The notes beneath the pieces were generated by a model, which worked only from the letters and a program-made list of their open reading frames with translations, searched no databases and was not told the origin of the DNA. The translations under genes were made by a program, and so were the position numbers. Below, piece after piece: positions 50,394-58,890 of a stretch of DNA of 64,000 nucleotides; the first letter of the stretch is position 1; the number at the start of each line of letters is the position of its first letter. Source of the stretch: Streptomyces hilarionis. Lineage in GTDB: Bacteria > Actinomycetota > Actinomycetes > Streptomycetales > Streptomycetaceae. Where the stretch lies: NCBI RefSeq assembly GCF_024539675.1, contig NZ_JAHHIT010000039.1, forward strand, positions 62,001 to 126,000, in the 5' to 3' direction.

Positions 50394-51718
50394 CAGCTGC
50401 CCGGCCCGAGTCCGCTCTGCTCGCCCCCGGGTGGACCGGCTCCCCCGCCGCCCGTGCGACGGACGACGACGCCTACCTGCGGGCGCTGCTAGACGCGGAG
50501 GCCGCGCTGACCCGCGCCCAGGAGGCGCTGGGCGCGGCGCCGGAGGGGGCCGGCGCGGCGGTCACCGCGGCGGCGTGCGGCGACTTCGACGTGTGCTCCC
50601 TCGCCGAGCGCGCCCGCGGCGGCGGAAACCCGGTGATCCCGCTGGTGGCCGATCTCACCGAGGCGGTCGGCACGGTGTACGGCCCGTACGTGCACCGGGG
50701 CGCGACCAGCCAGGACATCATGGACACGGCGACGATGCTGGTCGCGGCGCGCGCCCTGGAGCCGGTGCTGGCCGACCTCGGGCGCACCCAGGCGGCGCTG
50801 GCGCGGCTCGCCGCCGGGCACCGCGACACGGCGATGGCCGCACGGACCCTCACCCAGCACGCGGTGCCGACCACCTTCGGGCTGAAGGCCGCCGGCTGGC
50901 GGTCCCTCGTGCTGGACGCCCGCGACCGGATCACGGCCGTACGGGACTCGCTGCCCGCCCAGCTCGGCGGAGCCGGCGGCACGGCGGCCGCCTTCACGTC
51001 CTACGGCGTCCGGGACGCGACCGCGCTCACCACCGCGTACGCCCGCGAAGTCGGCCTGGCCGCACCCGTGTTGCCGTGGCACGCGCTGCGTACCCCGGTC
51101 GCCGACCTCGCCGGCTGCCTGGCCTTCACGGCGGGGGCGCTGGGCAAGCTGGCGGCGGACGTCCTCCTCCTGGGCCGCACCGAGATCGCCGAGGTCGCCG
51201 AAGGCGGCGCGGGCGGCTCCTCGGCGATGCCGCACAAGGCGAACCCGGTGCGCTCGACGCTGATCGCCGCGGCCGCGCGGCGGGCCCCGCAGCTGGCCGC
51301 CACGCTGTACGGCTCGCTGGTCGCGCAGGACGAGCGCCCGGCCGGGGCGTGGCACGCCGAGTGGGAGCCGCTCAGGGATCTGCTCAGGCTGGTCGGCGGG
51401 GCGGCCCGGGACGCGGTGGAGCTGACGGAGGGCCTGCGGGTGGACGCGGACGCGATGCGCGCGAACCTCGGCCTGACCCACGGACTCGTCGTCTCCGAGC
51501 GGCTGTCCGCCGAGCTGTCGGGGCTGCTGGGCCGCGCCCGTGCCCGCGAGCTCCTCACCGGGCTCGCCCGCCGGGCCTACACCGAGAACCGGCCGCTCGC
51601 CGAACTCCTCGCCGAGGAACCCGAGACGGCGGACGCCGACCTCGACGAACTCACCGACCCCGCCCGCTACACCGGCTCCGCCGGAGTCCTCACCGACCGT
51701 GCCCTGGAGCGACGTTGA
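50390..51718 (+). CDS. pcaB: 3-carboxy-cis,cis-muconate cycloisomerase
   Basis: A 442-residue member of the fumarase/aspartase superfamily that lactonises carboxymuconate to 4-carboxymuconolactone. The superfamily signature is GSSAMPHKANPV (about residues 280-291), and GATSQDIMDTA, TLTQHAVPTTFGLKAAGW and QLGGAGGTAAAFTSYG are further conserved segments. Length matches the PcaB type that retains the C-terminal domain. Start GTG 50390 in overlap with the pcaG stop. The stop overlaps the TTG start of pcaL (TTGA). Confidence 0.93.
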   Translation: MTAARPESALLAPGWTGSPAARATDDDAYLRALLDAEAALTRAQEALGAAPEGAGAAVTAAACGDFDVCSLAERARGGGNPVIPLVADLTEAVGTVYGPYVHRGATSQDIMDTATMLVAARALEPVLADLGRTQAALARLAAGHRDTAMAARTLTQHAVPTTFGLKAAGWRSLVLDARDRITAVRDSLPAQLGGAGGTAAAFTSYGVRDATALTTAYAREVGLAAPVLPWHALRTPVADLAGCLAFTAGALGKLAADVLLLGRTEIAEVAEGGAGGSSAMPHKANPVRSTLIAAAARRAPQLAATLYGSLVAQDERPAGAWHAEWEPLRDLLRLVGGAARDAVELTEGLRVDADAMRANLGLTHGLVVSERLSAELSGLLGRARARELLTGLARRAYTENRPLAELLAEEPETADADLDELTDPARYTGSAGVLTDRALERR

Positions 51719-52869
51719 CCGGCAAGCTGCTCAACCACCGTGTCGAAGGGCCGACTTGTGCGACCCCGCTGCTGCTCGGGCCATCCCTGGGCACGTCGTA
51801 CGCGCTGTGGGACAAGATCGCGCCCGAGCTGTCCTCCACCCACCGGGTGATCCGCTGGGACCTGCCGGGACACGGCGGTTCGGCCGCCGACCTGATCGGC
51901 CCCGGCGCCACCGTCGGCGACCTGGCCGGCCTGGTACTGGCCCTGGCCGACTCCCTCGGCCTGGAGAGGTTCGCCTACGCGGGCGTGTCCCTGGGCGGCG
52001 CGGTGGGCCTGTATCTGGCGCTGCACCATCGCGAGCGGGTGTCGTCGCTGGCCGTGATCTGTTCCTCCGCCCACTTCAACGGGCCGGGGCCCTGGCAGGA
52101 GCGGGCCGCGCGGGTCCGCCGCGAGGGGCTGGCGGAACTCGCCCGGACCGCGAACGACCGCTGGTTCACCCCCGGGTTCACCGCACCGGAGCTGATCGCC
52201 GACCATCGCGCCGCCGACCCGGGGGCGTACGCCGCGTGCTGCGACGCGCTCGCCGCCTTCGATCTGCGCGAGCGCCTCCCGGAGATCGCCGTGCGGACCC
52301 TGCTGATCGCCGGGCGCCGGGATCCCGCGACTCCCCCCGCGCATCTGCGGGAGATCGCGGACGCGGTGCCGGACGCGACGCTGGTCGAACTCGCGGGCGC
52401 CTCGCATCTCGCGCCCGCCGAGTGCCCCGGGGCCGTGCTGAGCGCGCTGCGGGCCCACCTCGACGGCGCGGCCGGACGGGGCATGGCGGTGCGGCGCGAG
52501 GTCCTCGGGGACGCGCACGTGGACCGGGCGCAGGCGCGGCAGACCGCGTTCACCGCGCGCTACCAGGACTTCATCTCCCGCTACGCCTGGGGCGAGATCT
52601 GGACCGACCCGACGCTGAGCCGCCGCGAGCGCAGCATGATCACGCTGACCGCGCTGGTGGCCCGCGGCCACGACGAGGAACTGGCCATGCACGTCAGGGC
52701 TGCCCGCCGCAACGGGCTGACCCCGGACGAGATCGGGGCCGTCCTCCTCCAGACGGCCGTCTACTGCGGAGTCCCGGCGGCGAACTCGGCGTTCGCCACG
52801 GCCCAACGGGTCCTGGCCGAGGAGTCCGTCGCGGGCGCCCCGGACCCCGCCCGGGACGATTCCGACTGA
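51715..52869 (+). CDS. pcaL: PcaL: 3-oxoadipate enol-lactonase / 4-carboxymuconolactone decarboxylase fusion
   Basis: A 384-residue fusion joining two consecutive steps. Residues 1-250 are the PcaD alpha/beta hydrolase, with nucleophile S92 in YAGVSLGGAVGL, the acid near LIAGRRDPATPP and the histidine in ELAGASHLAPAE. Residues about 258-370 are the PcaC carboxymuconolactone decarboxylase domain (FTARYQDFISRYAWGEIWTDPTLSRRERSMITL, DEELAMHVRAARRNGLT). The same fusion is known in actinobacteria. Start TTG 51715 in a four-base overlap with pcaB, giving an unbroken coupled pathway order. Last gene of the operon. Confidence 0.94.
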   Translation: MTGKLLNHRVEGPTCATPLLLGPSLGTSYALWDKIAPELSSTHRVIRWDLPGHGGSAADLIGPGATVGDLAGLVLALADSLGLERFAYAGVSLGGAVGLYLALHHRERVSSLAVICSSAHFNGPGPWQERAARVRREGLAELARTANDRWFTPGFTAPELIADHRAADPGAYAACCDALAAFDLRERLPEIAVRTLLIAGRRDPATPPAHLREIADAVPDATLVELAGASHLAPAECPGAVLSALRAHLDGAAGRGMAVRREVLGDAHVDRAQARQTAFTARYQDFISRYAWGEIWTDPTLSRRERSMITLTALVARGHDEELAMHVRAARRNGLTPDEIGAVLLQTAVYCGVPAANSAFATAQRVLAEESVAGAPDPARDDSD

Positions 52870-52974
52870 GCCACGACGGGCCGGCGGCGCCCCCGTCCCG
52901 CGCGGACGGCGAACCCGTCGGTGCGAACCGCCGGGGTGGTCCCGCCGGGCGGTCCGGGCCCGCCGCTGTCGTTG

Positions 52975-55689
52975 CTACCGCCGGGTCTGGCCGGGCACCA
53001 GGCCCACCTGGGGTGCGCCCAGGCCCTGAAGGGCCTGCTGCGCCTTGTCGGTCAGGGCGTCCGCGCCGCAGGAACGCGCCAGTGTCAGGCCCCGGCTGAG
53101 CTCGGAGACCGAGCGGGACAGGATGCCGTACTCGACGCGGGCGGCCGCGTGTTCGTACTGGCAGGGCGAGGAATCCAGGTAGGTGACCGCCTGCTGGGCG
53201 AGCCGGACCGCGCGCTGGCCGGTCTCCAGGGCGGCGGCGCAGCGCAGGGCCTCGCCGATCGCGGTGTCGGTGCCGAAGCGCTCGGCCTGGCGGCGCGCCT
53301 CGGTGGCGAGCCGGGCCGCGCGGGCCGGGTCCTCGACGGCGAGGGCACGGGCGAGGTCGACGGCCCAGGGGACCATCACCGGGTTCAGATGACCCCGCGC
53401 GGCGGCCGCCTTCTCGGCCTGCTCCAGTTCGTTGACGCCGTCCTTGACGCGGCCGACTGCGAGCAGCAGCCGGCCGCGCACCGAGCGGGGGTCGGGCAGC
53501 ACGATCGTCGACGGGTAGGGCGGGGCGAAGCCGTACTGCTCGGCGACCTCCCACGCCTCGGCGACATGCCCGCGCACGAGCAGCGTGTCGACGAGGTTGC
53601 AGGTCGCCGACCAGTACAGCGGCAGGCCGCGGCCGACGCGTTCGGCGATGCGCAGGGACTCCCTCAGGGACTCCTCCGCCTCCTTCAGCCGCCCCCGGCG
53701 GCGCAGTCCCAGTCCGAGGTAGGCGTGGGCGAGCGCGAGGTGGCCTCCGCTCCAGCCGGCGGAGACGTAGGCGCGCAGGGCCTCGTTGAAGAGGGCGTCG
53801 GCGCGGTCGAGCCGGTCGGTGTAGGCGTAGGAGCTGGCCAGCATCATCAGCAGTTCGATGCCCCACTCCTGGTCGGTCCAGCCGAGACCGGGGGCGAGGC
53901 GGCCGTTGACCAGGGCGCGGTCGCAGAACTCGACGACCTCCTCGGCGTTCTCGCCGTGGGTCATGGCGTCGAAGCCGCGCAGGATGAGCAGGGCGCGCTC
54001 GGCGTTGTCGCGGCCGGCGCAGGTCGCGACGAGGGCGGCGAGCTTCTCGGAGCCGTGCGGCGAGGTGGGCTCGCCGGCGTTCACGCCCTCCCACATGAAC
54101 TGCACGGCCTGGAGCCGCAGCCGCGCCGGACCGGGGGCGAGCCGGGCGACCTCCGCCTCGACCGTGCGGACGGCCTCCTCCAGCTGGTCGTTGTGCAGCA
54201 GCGCCTGGGACAGGCGGTAGACGGCGTCGACGCGCAGGTCGCCGTCGAGGCCCGGCAGGGACAGGGCCGTGCGCAGGTGCTCGATGGTCTTGGCGGGTGC
54301 GGTGAGGAGCGTGGCGCAGCCCAGTTCGTAGAGCACGCTCGCGTGGGCGTCGGGCACGGGCGGTTCCCGCAGGGCCCGCTCCAGGCAGCGGCGGGCCGCG
54401 TCGGGGGCGCCGACGGCCAGGTGTTCGCGGGCGGCTTCGCGCAGCTGCTCGACGAGTTCCTCGTCGCCCTCCGCGTGCACCTGGAGCAGATGCCGGGAGG
54501 CGGCCGCGAGCCCCTTGCCGGCGTCGGTGACGACCTGGGCGGCGATGCCGTGCATCGCGGTGCGCAGGCCGCCGGGGATCGAGTCGTAGACGGCGGTGGC
54601 GATCAGCGGGTGGACGAACTCCAGGTCGCCGTCGTCCGCGGGGACGGCGCCGGGGTCGGGCTCGGTGAGGATGCGGGCGTTGCGCAGCAGTTCGGCGCAG
54701 CGCACCGCTTCGTCGCGGCCGAGTCCGGCGAGCCGGGCGGCCTGGGCGACGGAGATGTCGGCGCCGAGGATCGCGGCCGCCATGGCGAACTTGGTGGCGT
54801 CGACGCCGAGTTTCTCGAGGCGGTCGACGAGCCCGCCGCCCCGGGCCGCGCGGTTGAGGGGGCGCAGTTCGGTGGCCGAGGACTCGCTGGGCGCCAGGTC
54901 GCTGTCGCGGACCTTGGCGAGGAGTTCGACGGTCTCGTACGGGTTGCCGTCCGTGACCGCCCACACCTCGCGGCAGAAGGCGGCGTCGGCGTGCTCGCCG
55001 AGGGTGGCGCGGGTGAGGCCCGCGACCGCGGCCGGGGTCAGGGCGCTGAGGCTGGTGACGGAGCGGCCCGCGGCCTCGCCGACGGCGTCGAGGTGGCGGG
55101 CCGCGTCGCCCTTGACCTCGCCGGGCCTGCGGGCCACGACGACCAGGACGGACAGCTCGTCGAGTCGTTCGACGAACGCGGCGAGCCAGCGCAGGCTCTC
55201 CTGGTCGCCCCAGTGCGCGTCGTCGATCAGCAGGACGAGCGGGTAGTCCCCGCGGGCCAGCCTGGTCACGGCCGCGACGAGGCCGTCGCACACGCCCTGC
55301 GGGTCGGCGTGGCCCTCGCCGGGCTCCGCGATGCCGAGGGCGGGGCCGGCGATGTCGTACCAGTCGCCGAGGTACTCGCGGGCCTCCTCGGGGTGCAGCG
55401 ACAGCAGCGCGGGCTGCAACAACTGCCGTACCACGTTGAAGGGGACGGACCGCAGTGTCTCGCCGCCGCGGGCCGACCACACCGAGCAGCCGCGGGCCTC
55501 GGCGATGCGACGGGTCTCGGCCAGCAACGCGGTCTTGCCGAAGCCGGCCTCGCCCCGGAGCACCAGCAGGTGACCCGAGGAGGACCGGTCGGCGCAGAGC
55601 CTGTCCACCGCCCGCGCGATGGAGGCGACTTCCTCGTCGCGCTCCCACAGGGGAGCCGAGGCGGCCGCCGTCGGCCTGACCTCCGTCAT
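52975..55689 (-). CDS. large LAL-like ATPase with TPR region, lacking a DNA-binding domain
   Basis: A 904-residue STAND/AAA-type protein resembling LuxR-family large regulators (LAL). Walker A is GEAGFGKTALL (about residues 46-56) and Walker B LVLLIDDAHWGD (about 150-161). Residues about 450-880 are helical repeats of TPR type (RLDRADALFNEALRAY, LGLGLRRRGRLKEAEESLRESLRIAE). LAL proteins normally end with a LuxR-type helix-turn-helix; here the protein ends at LGAPQVGLVPGQTRR with no such motif. It may act on a partner regulator or have another NTP-driven switch role. GAGG before ATG 55689. Convergent with pcaL, but no evidence ties it to pca control. Confidence 0.83.
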   Translation of the reverse strand: MTEVRPTAAASAPLWERDEEVASIARAVDRLCADRSSSGHLLVLRGEAGFGKTALLAETRRIAEARGCSVWSARGGETLRSVPFNVVRQLLQPALLSLHPEEAREYLGDWYDIAGPALGIAEPGEGHADPQGVCDGLVAAVTRLARGDYPLVLLIDDAHWGDQESLRWLAAFVERLDELSVLVVVARRPGEVKGDAARHLDAVGEAAGRSVTSLSALTPAAVAGLTRATLGEHADAAFCREVWAVTDGNPYETVELLAKVRDSDLAPSESSATELRPLNRAARGGGLVDRLEKLGVDATKFAMAAAILGADISVAQAARLAGLGRDEAVRCAELLRNARILTEPDPGAVPADDGDLEFVHPLIATAVYDSIPGGLRTAMHGIAAQVVTDAGKGLAAASRHLLQVHAEGDEELVEQLREAAREHLAVGAPDAARRCLERALREPPVPDAHASVLYELGCATLLTAPAKTIEHLRTALSLPGLDGDLRVDAVYRLSQALLHNDQLEEAVRTVEAEVARLAPGPARLRLQAVQFMWEGVNAGEPTSPHGSEKLAALVATCAGRDNAERALLILRGFDAMTHGENAEEVVEFCDRALVNGRLAPGLGWTDQEWGIELLMMLASSYAYTDRLDRADALFNEALRAYVSAGWSGGHLALAHAYLGLGLRRRGRLKEAEESLRESLRIAERVGRGLPLYWSATCNLVDTLLVRGHVAEAWEVAEQYGFAPPYPSTIVLPDPRSVRGRLLLAVGRVKDGVNELEQAEKAAAARGHLNPVMVPWAVDLARALAVEDPARAARLATEARRQAERFGTDTAIGEALRCAAALETGQRAVRLAQQAVTYLDSSPCQYEHAAARVEYGILSRSVSELSRGLTLARSCGADALTDKAQQALQGLGAPQVGLVPGQTRR

Positions 55690-55974
55690 CCCGCTACCTC
55701 CCCATGTCGCCCGAACGACGTACCGACGTCGAGCGTAGCCCGCCGCGGGTCCGCGTGGAGGGTGGTCCGCGCAGGTCCCGCTCCACGGGTGACGGCCGAC
55801 GGCCCGGGAGGCACCGGCGGGCCTGCACAAGTGCCTCCACGGCGTCAACAGCGTGTGTCGCGCATCGAATTGACGTCGAAAACACGCCACAACGGTGCGG
55901 GGCGTCGTGGGCGGATCCGCATGCGGCGGCCGCCCTCTCATCCGGCTTTCACCGACGCCTCATACGGTGGGGGT

Positions 55975-57090
55975 ATGACGCAGGTGACTCCTCCCGGGTG
56001 GTATCCCGACCCGGGGCAGACGAATGACGGTCCAGCCACCGAACGCTGGTGGGACGGCAAGGCGTGGACGGACCAGACCCGCGCCGCGGGTTCGGCCGCC
56101 GCATGGGGTCCGCCGGCGCAGGGCCCGGCCGACGGCGCATATCCGGCATACCCGGGCCAGGCGGCCCATCACGGTCCGTCGGCCCCTCCCGGACAGCCCG
56201 GCCCTACGGCCCACCCCGGCCAGCCCGGTTACGCGGGGTATCCGGGATATCCCGGATACCCGGGGCAGCCCGGATACCCGGGGCAGCCGGCGACGCCGCA
56301 GGGCGCGGGCGGCCGGCGCGGGCTGCGCACGGGGATAGCCGTGGCCGTGGCCGTCGCCGTCCTGGCCAGCATCGGGGTGGGCGTGTACGCGCTGGCCCGC
56401 GACGACGGCTCGGGCGGCGGCGGCACGGCCCAGGGGCCGGGCGGTCCCGGAGGCGCGGGCGGCCAGGACGGCGGTCCCTTCGGCGGGTCCGGCGGGTCCG
56501 GCGGTCCGGGCGGATCCGGCGGCGGCTCCCCCTCGCCCGGGGAGTCCGAGGCGCCGAAGATCAGGAGCGGTTCGGTGACGGACGCCCTGAACGGGATCAG
56601 CATCCCGATCCCGGCCGGCTGGGCGGGCCAGGAGATGCGAGCGGGCGCGCAGGTGACGTCGGACTCCTCCTACAAGTGCCCGGGCGACACCTCCAAGACC
56701 TGCACCAAGGGAGGCGTGTACTCGGCGCCCGCCGAGGCGCTCAAGGCCAAGGGCGACACCGCCGAGGCGGTCGCGAAGGCGGACATCGCGGCCAACGCCG
56801 AGGAGTCGTACGGCGGCACGACGTACGGCGCCATCACCTCGCACCAGGTGCTCGCCTCGAAGGCGGTCACGGTGGCCGGGCAGAAGGGCTACCTGGTGCG
56901 CTGGAAGGCGGTCACCAGCAAGGGCGCGGACGGCTATGTGCAGTCGCTGGCCTTCCCGGCGCCGGCCGACACCAAGCGGCTGGTGGTGCTGCGCTTCGGC
57001 CTCGACGCCGACCAGAGCCCGGCCGTCATCGACACCATCACGAAGGGCATCGCGGTCGCGAAGGGCGGCGGCGCCGGACAGGACGTCTGA
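55975..57090 (+). CDS. DUF2510 single-pass membrane protein with proline/glycine-rich linker
   Basis: A 371-residue protein. Residues about 5-40 are a DUF2510 domain (PPGWYPDPGQ...RWWDGKAWTDQTR), a small cytoplasmic module. A Pro/Gly/Tyr-rich linker follows (residues about 50-115), then one transmembrane helix (TGIAVAVAVAVLASIGVGVYAL). The outside part starts with a Gly/Ser-rich spacer and ends in a folded domain of about 180 residues (SVTDALNGISIPIPAGWAGQEM...). Two cysteines (YKCPGDTSKTC) could form a disulfide. Function unknown. The GGTGGGGG run abuts ATG 55975. Followed by a strong hairpin. Confidence 0.78.
   Translation: MTQVTPPGWYPDPGQTNDGPATERWWDGKAWTDQTRAAGSAAAWGPPAQGPADGAYPAYPGQAAHHGPSAPPGQPGPTAHPGQPGYAGYPGYPGYPGQPGYPGQPATPQGAGGRRGLRTGIAVAVAVAVLASIGVGVYALARDDGSGGGGTAQGPGGPGGAGGQDGGPFGGSGGSGGPGGSGGGSPSPGESEAPKIRSGSVTDALNGISIPIPAGWAGQEMRAGAQVTSDSSYKCPGDTSKTCTKGGVYSAPAEALKAKGDTAEAVAKADIAANAEESYGGTTYGAITSHQVLASKAVTVAGQKGYLVRWKAVTSKGADGYVQSLAFPAPADTKRLVVLRFGLDADQSPAVIDTITKGIAVAKGGGAGQDV
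56219..56290 (+). repeat. in-frame Pro-Gly-Tyr coding repeats in the DUF2510 gene
   Basis: Units of nine to eighteen bases encoding GYP/GQP (YAGYPGYPGYPGQPGYPGQP) make up the linker of the preceding gene. The DNA is repetitive at the nucleotide level (ggataccc/gggatatcc-like units), so copy number may vary between strains. Confidence 0.7.
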
Positions 57091-57114
57091 GCGGGCTCCG
57101 GCCCGGGACACATG

Positions 57115-57156
57115 GGCCGGGCGGGGCGCCCTCCGCTCAAGGGGCCCCGCCCGGCC
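57115..57156. terminator. bidirectional terminator between the DUF2510 and TetR genes
   Basis: GGCCGGGCGGGGC and GCCCCGCCCGGCC form a perfect 13-bp stem. The 16-nt interval has an inner CCCT/AGGG pairing. It lies 25 bp after the DUF2510 gene, between convergent genes. Confidence 0.75.
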
Positions 57157-57250
57157 GGGGGTGCGCGCCGCCCCCGTCCCCACGGTGCGGCGCGAGACAG
57201 GTCGCCGTCCGGTCATCCCGAGGACGGCGGCCTGAGTTCTGTGTCGGGCC

Positions 57251-57865
57251 CTACTCGAGGCCCAGTGCCGGCAGCACGGCGGCCTCCACGAAGCGGACCA
57301 GGTACTCCTGGTCCGCGTACTCCCCGTCCACGACGGGACGCGCCCGGATCACCCCGAACATCTGCGCCGGGACGTACTCCAGCGCCGGGTGGCCGCGCGG
57401 CACCTCGCCGCGTTCGACACCGCGCCGCAGGATCTCGCGCAGCGCCGCGATCTCGGGGTCGATGAGCGCCTCCCGCAGCGCCTTCGCGAGCTCCTCGTCG
57501 CCCGTGACGGCGTGCCCGAGGGCCTGGAGCAGCTTGGAGTCGTTGGTCGACCAGCGGCCCGTGGCCCGGGCGGCCTCGCGCAGGTCCTCGGCGAGCGACC
57601 CGGTGTCGATGCCGGCGAGCCGGGCCCGGCGGCGCGAGCGCAGGGCGGCCACCACGAACTGGGGCTTGGTCTTCCACTGCCGGTAGAGCGTGGACTTGCT
57701 GCACCGGGTGCTGGCGGCGACGCCCTCCATGGTGACGGCCTCGTAACCGCACTCGCGGACCTGGTTCAGGACGGCGTCGAAGAACTCCTGCTCACGCTCG
57801 GGCGTGATCTTGGAGCGGCGCGTGGCGGCGACCGACTCGGGTCCGTCCGCGTCCTGCGACGTCAT
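57251..57865 (-). CDS. TetR-family transcriptional regulator
   Basis: A 204-residue regulator. The N-terminal helix-turn-helix is clear (EFFDAVLNQVRECGYEAVTMEGVAASTRCSKSTLYRQWKTKPQFVVAAL, about residues 27-76). The C-terminal ligand domain is of the TetR C-terminal type (LLQALGHAVTGDEELAKALREALIDPEIAALREILRRGVERGEV). The ligand is not predictable. GGGAGG precedes ATG 57865. It is divergent from a PAP2-DMT gene pair, and the shared upstream region carries four phased palindromes that resemble the operator array before the acyl-ACP desaturase. Confidence 0.88.
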   Translation of the reverse strand: MTSQDADGPESVAATRRSKITPEREQEFFDAVLNQVRECGYEAVTMEGVAASTRCSKSTLYRQWKTKPQFVVAALRSRRRARLAGIDTGSLAEDLREAARATGRWSTNDSKLLQALGHAVTGDEELAKALREALIDPEIAALREILRRGVERGEVPRGHPALEYVPAQMFGVIRARPVVDGEYADQEYLVRFVEAAVLPALGLE

Positions 57866-57954
57866 CTGCTGTTCCTCCCTGGTCCGCTTGCGCTCCGGCC
57901 GGTGCGCCGGAGGTCCGGGCGAGCCCGGTCTCCAGTGTGGCGCACATCAATCGA

Positions 57955-58014
57955 TACGCCAGTGTACCGGTACGCGTCCGTATCGGTACACTGACGTATC
58001 GGTACGACATCGTA
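57955..58014. promoter_or_regulatory. array of four 12-bp palindrome-like sites between the TetR and PAP2 genes
   Basis: TACGCCAGTGTA (57955), TACGCGTCCGTA (57971), TACACTGACGTA (57987) and TACGACATCGTA (58003) start exactly 16 bp apart. The second and fourth are perfect TACG-N4-CGTA palindromes, and the other two differ at one arm base. The array also forms a larger inverted repeat with 18-bp arms and one mismatch (57952-57969 with 57984-58001). It is the likely operator of the adjacent TetR protein. Confidence 0.7.
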
Positions 58015-58089
58015 TCGATGGTGCATGCACGGGTCACGAGCGCGGCAGCACCACTCACCGCACCACACCGTCAGCGAAGGGGCCGGGGG

Positions 58090-58890
58090 ATGAATGCCCG
58101 CACCGAGCCTGCACAAGCGGAGCCGGCCACACCGGCCAGGCCGCCCGTAGTCCGCGAGTTCCTGCTGGTCGCAGGGCTCTTCCTCGTCTACAAGGTCGGC
58201 CGGCAGCTGGCCGCCGGCCACACCGGCGAGGCCTTCCGCGACGCCCATGACGTGTGGCGCCTCGAACGGTGGCTGCGGCTGCCCGACGAGGGCACGGTGC
58301 AGTCCCTGCTCCTGCACGGCGACGCCCTGGCCAAGGTCGCCAACACCTACTACGCGACCGTGCACTTCCCCGCCACGCTGGCGTTCCTGGTCTGGCTGTA
58401 CCTGCGCCGCCCGGCGCACTACGTCTGGGCGCGCCGGGTGCTGGCCGCGGTCACCGCCGCCGCCCTGGTGCTGCATCTGGCGTTCCCGCTGGCCCCGCCG
58501 CGGATGCTCGCGGCGACCGGGCTGGTCGACACCGCGCGCGTCTACGGACCGTCGGTGTACGGCCCGCCGCAGACGGACCAGCTGTCCAACCAGTTCGCGG
58601 CCATGCCCTCGCTCCACTTCGGCTGGGCCCTGATGGTCGCGATCGGCCTGATGGCCGCCACCCGGTCCCGATGGCGCGGGCTGTGGCTGCTGCACCCGCT
58701 GCTGACCCTCCTCGTGATCGTGGGCACCGCCAACCACTACTGGCTCGACGCCGTCGCGGCCGCCGTCCTGCTCGGCGCCGCCCTCCTGCTGATCCACGCC
58801 CCCCGGCGCACGGCCACCACCTCCGGACACGAGGCGCACCCCCTCGTCGCCGCCGAGGAAGCGCCGGTCCTGGTCGGAGCCGGCCGATGA
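58090..58890 (+). CDS. PAP2-superfamily membrane phosphatase/phosphotransferase
   Basis: A 266-residue polytopic membrane protein with about five hydrophobic helices. The catalytic PAP2 motifs are in AAMPSLHFGWALM (histidine for the P-S-x-H site, about residues 174-186) and GTANHYWLDAVAA (N-H-Y-x-x-D site). This PAP2_3-type layout is shared by inositol-phosphoceramide-synthase-like enzymes and lipid phosphatases that act on the outer face of the membrane. AAGGGG before ATG 58090. Its stop overlaps the DMT gene start (ATGA), so both are co-expressed, probably under the neighbouring TetR regulator. Confidence 0.82.
   Translation: MNARTEPAQAEPATPARPPVVREFLLVAGLFLVYKVGRQLAAGHTGEAFRDAHDVWRLERWLRLPDEGTVQSLLLHGDALAKVANTYYATVHFPATLAFLVWLYLRRPAHYVWARRVLAAVTAAALVLHLAFPLAPPRMLAATGLVDTARVYGPSVYGPPQTDQLSNQFAAMPSLHFGWALMVAIGLMAATRSRWRGLWLLHPLLTLLVIVGTANHYWLDAVAAAVLLGAALLLIHAPRRTATTSGHEAHPLVAAEEAPVLVGAGR

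Noticed and set aside
52870..52974. A frameshifted LuxR helix-turn-helix following the LAL-like ATPase
   Set aside because: The gap is too short for a domain of about 65 residues, and no frame there shows an HTH pattern.
52921..57090. A 1389-codon plus-strand frame spanning the antisense of the LAL-like gene and the DUF2510 gene
   Set aside because: The first two thirds are antisense shadow without domains. The real gene begins at ATG 55975, where the DUF2510 motif starts.
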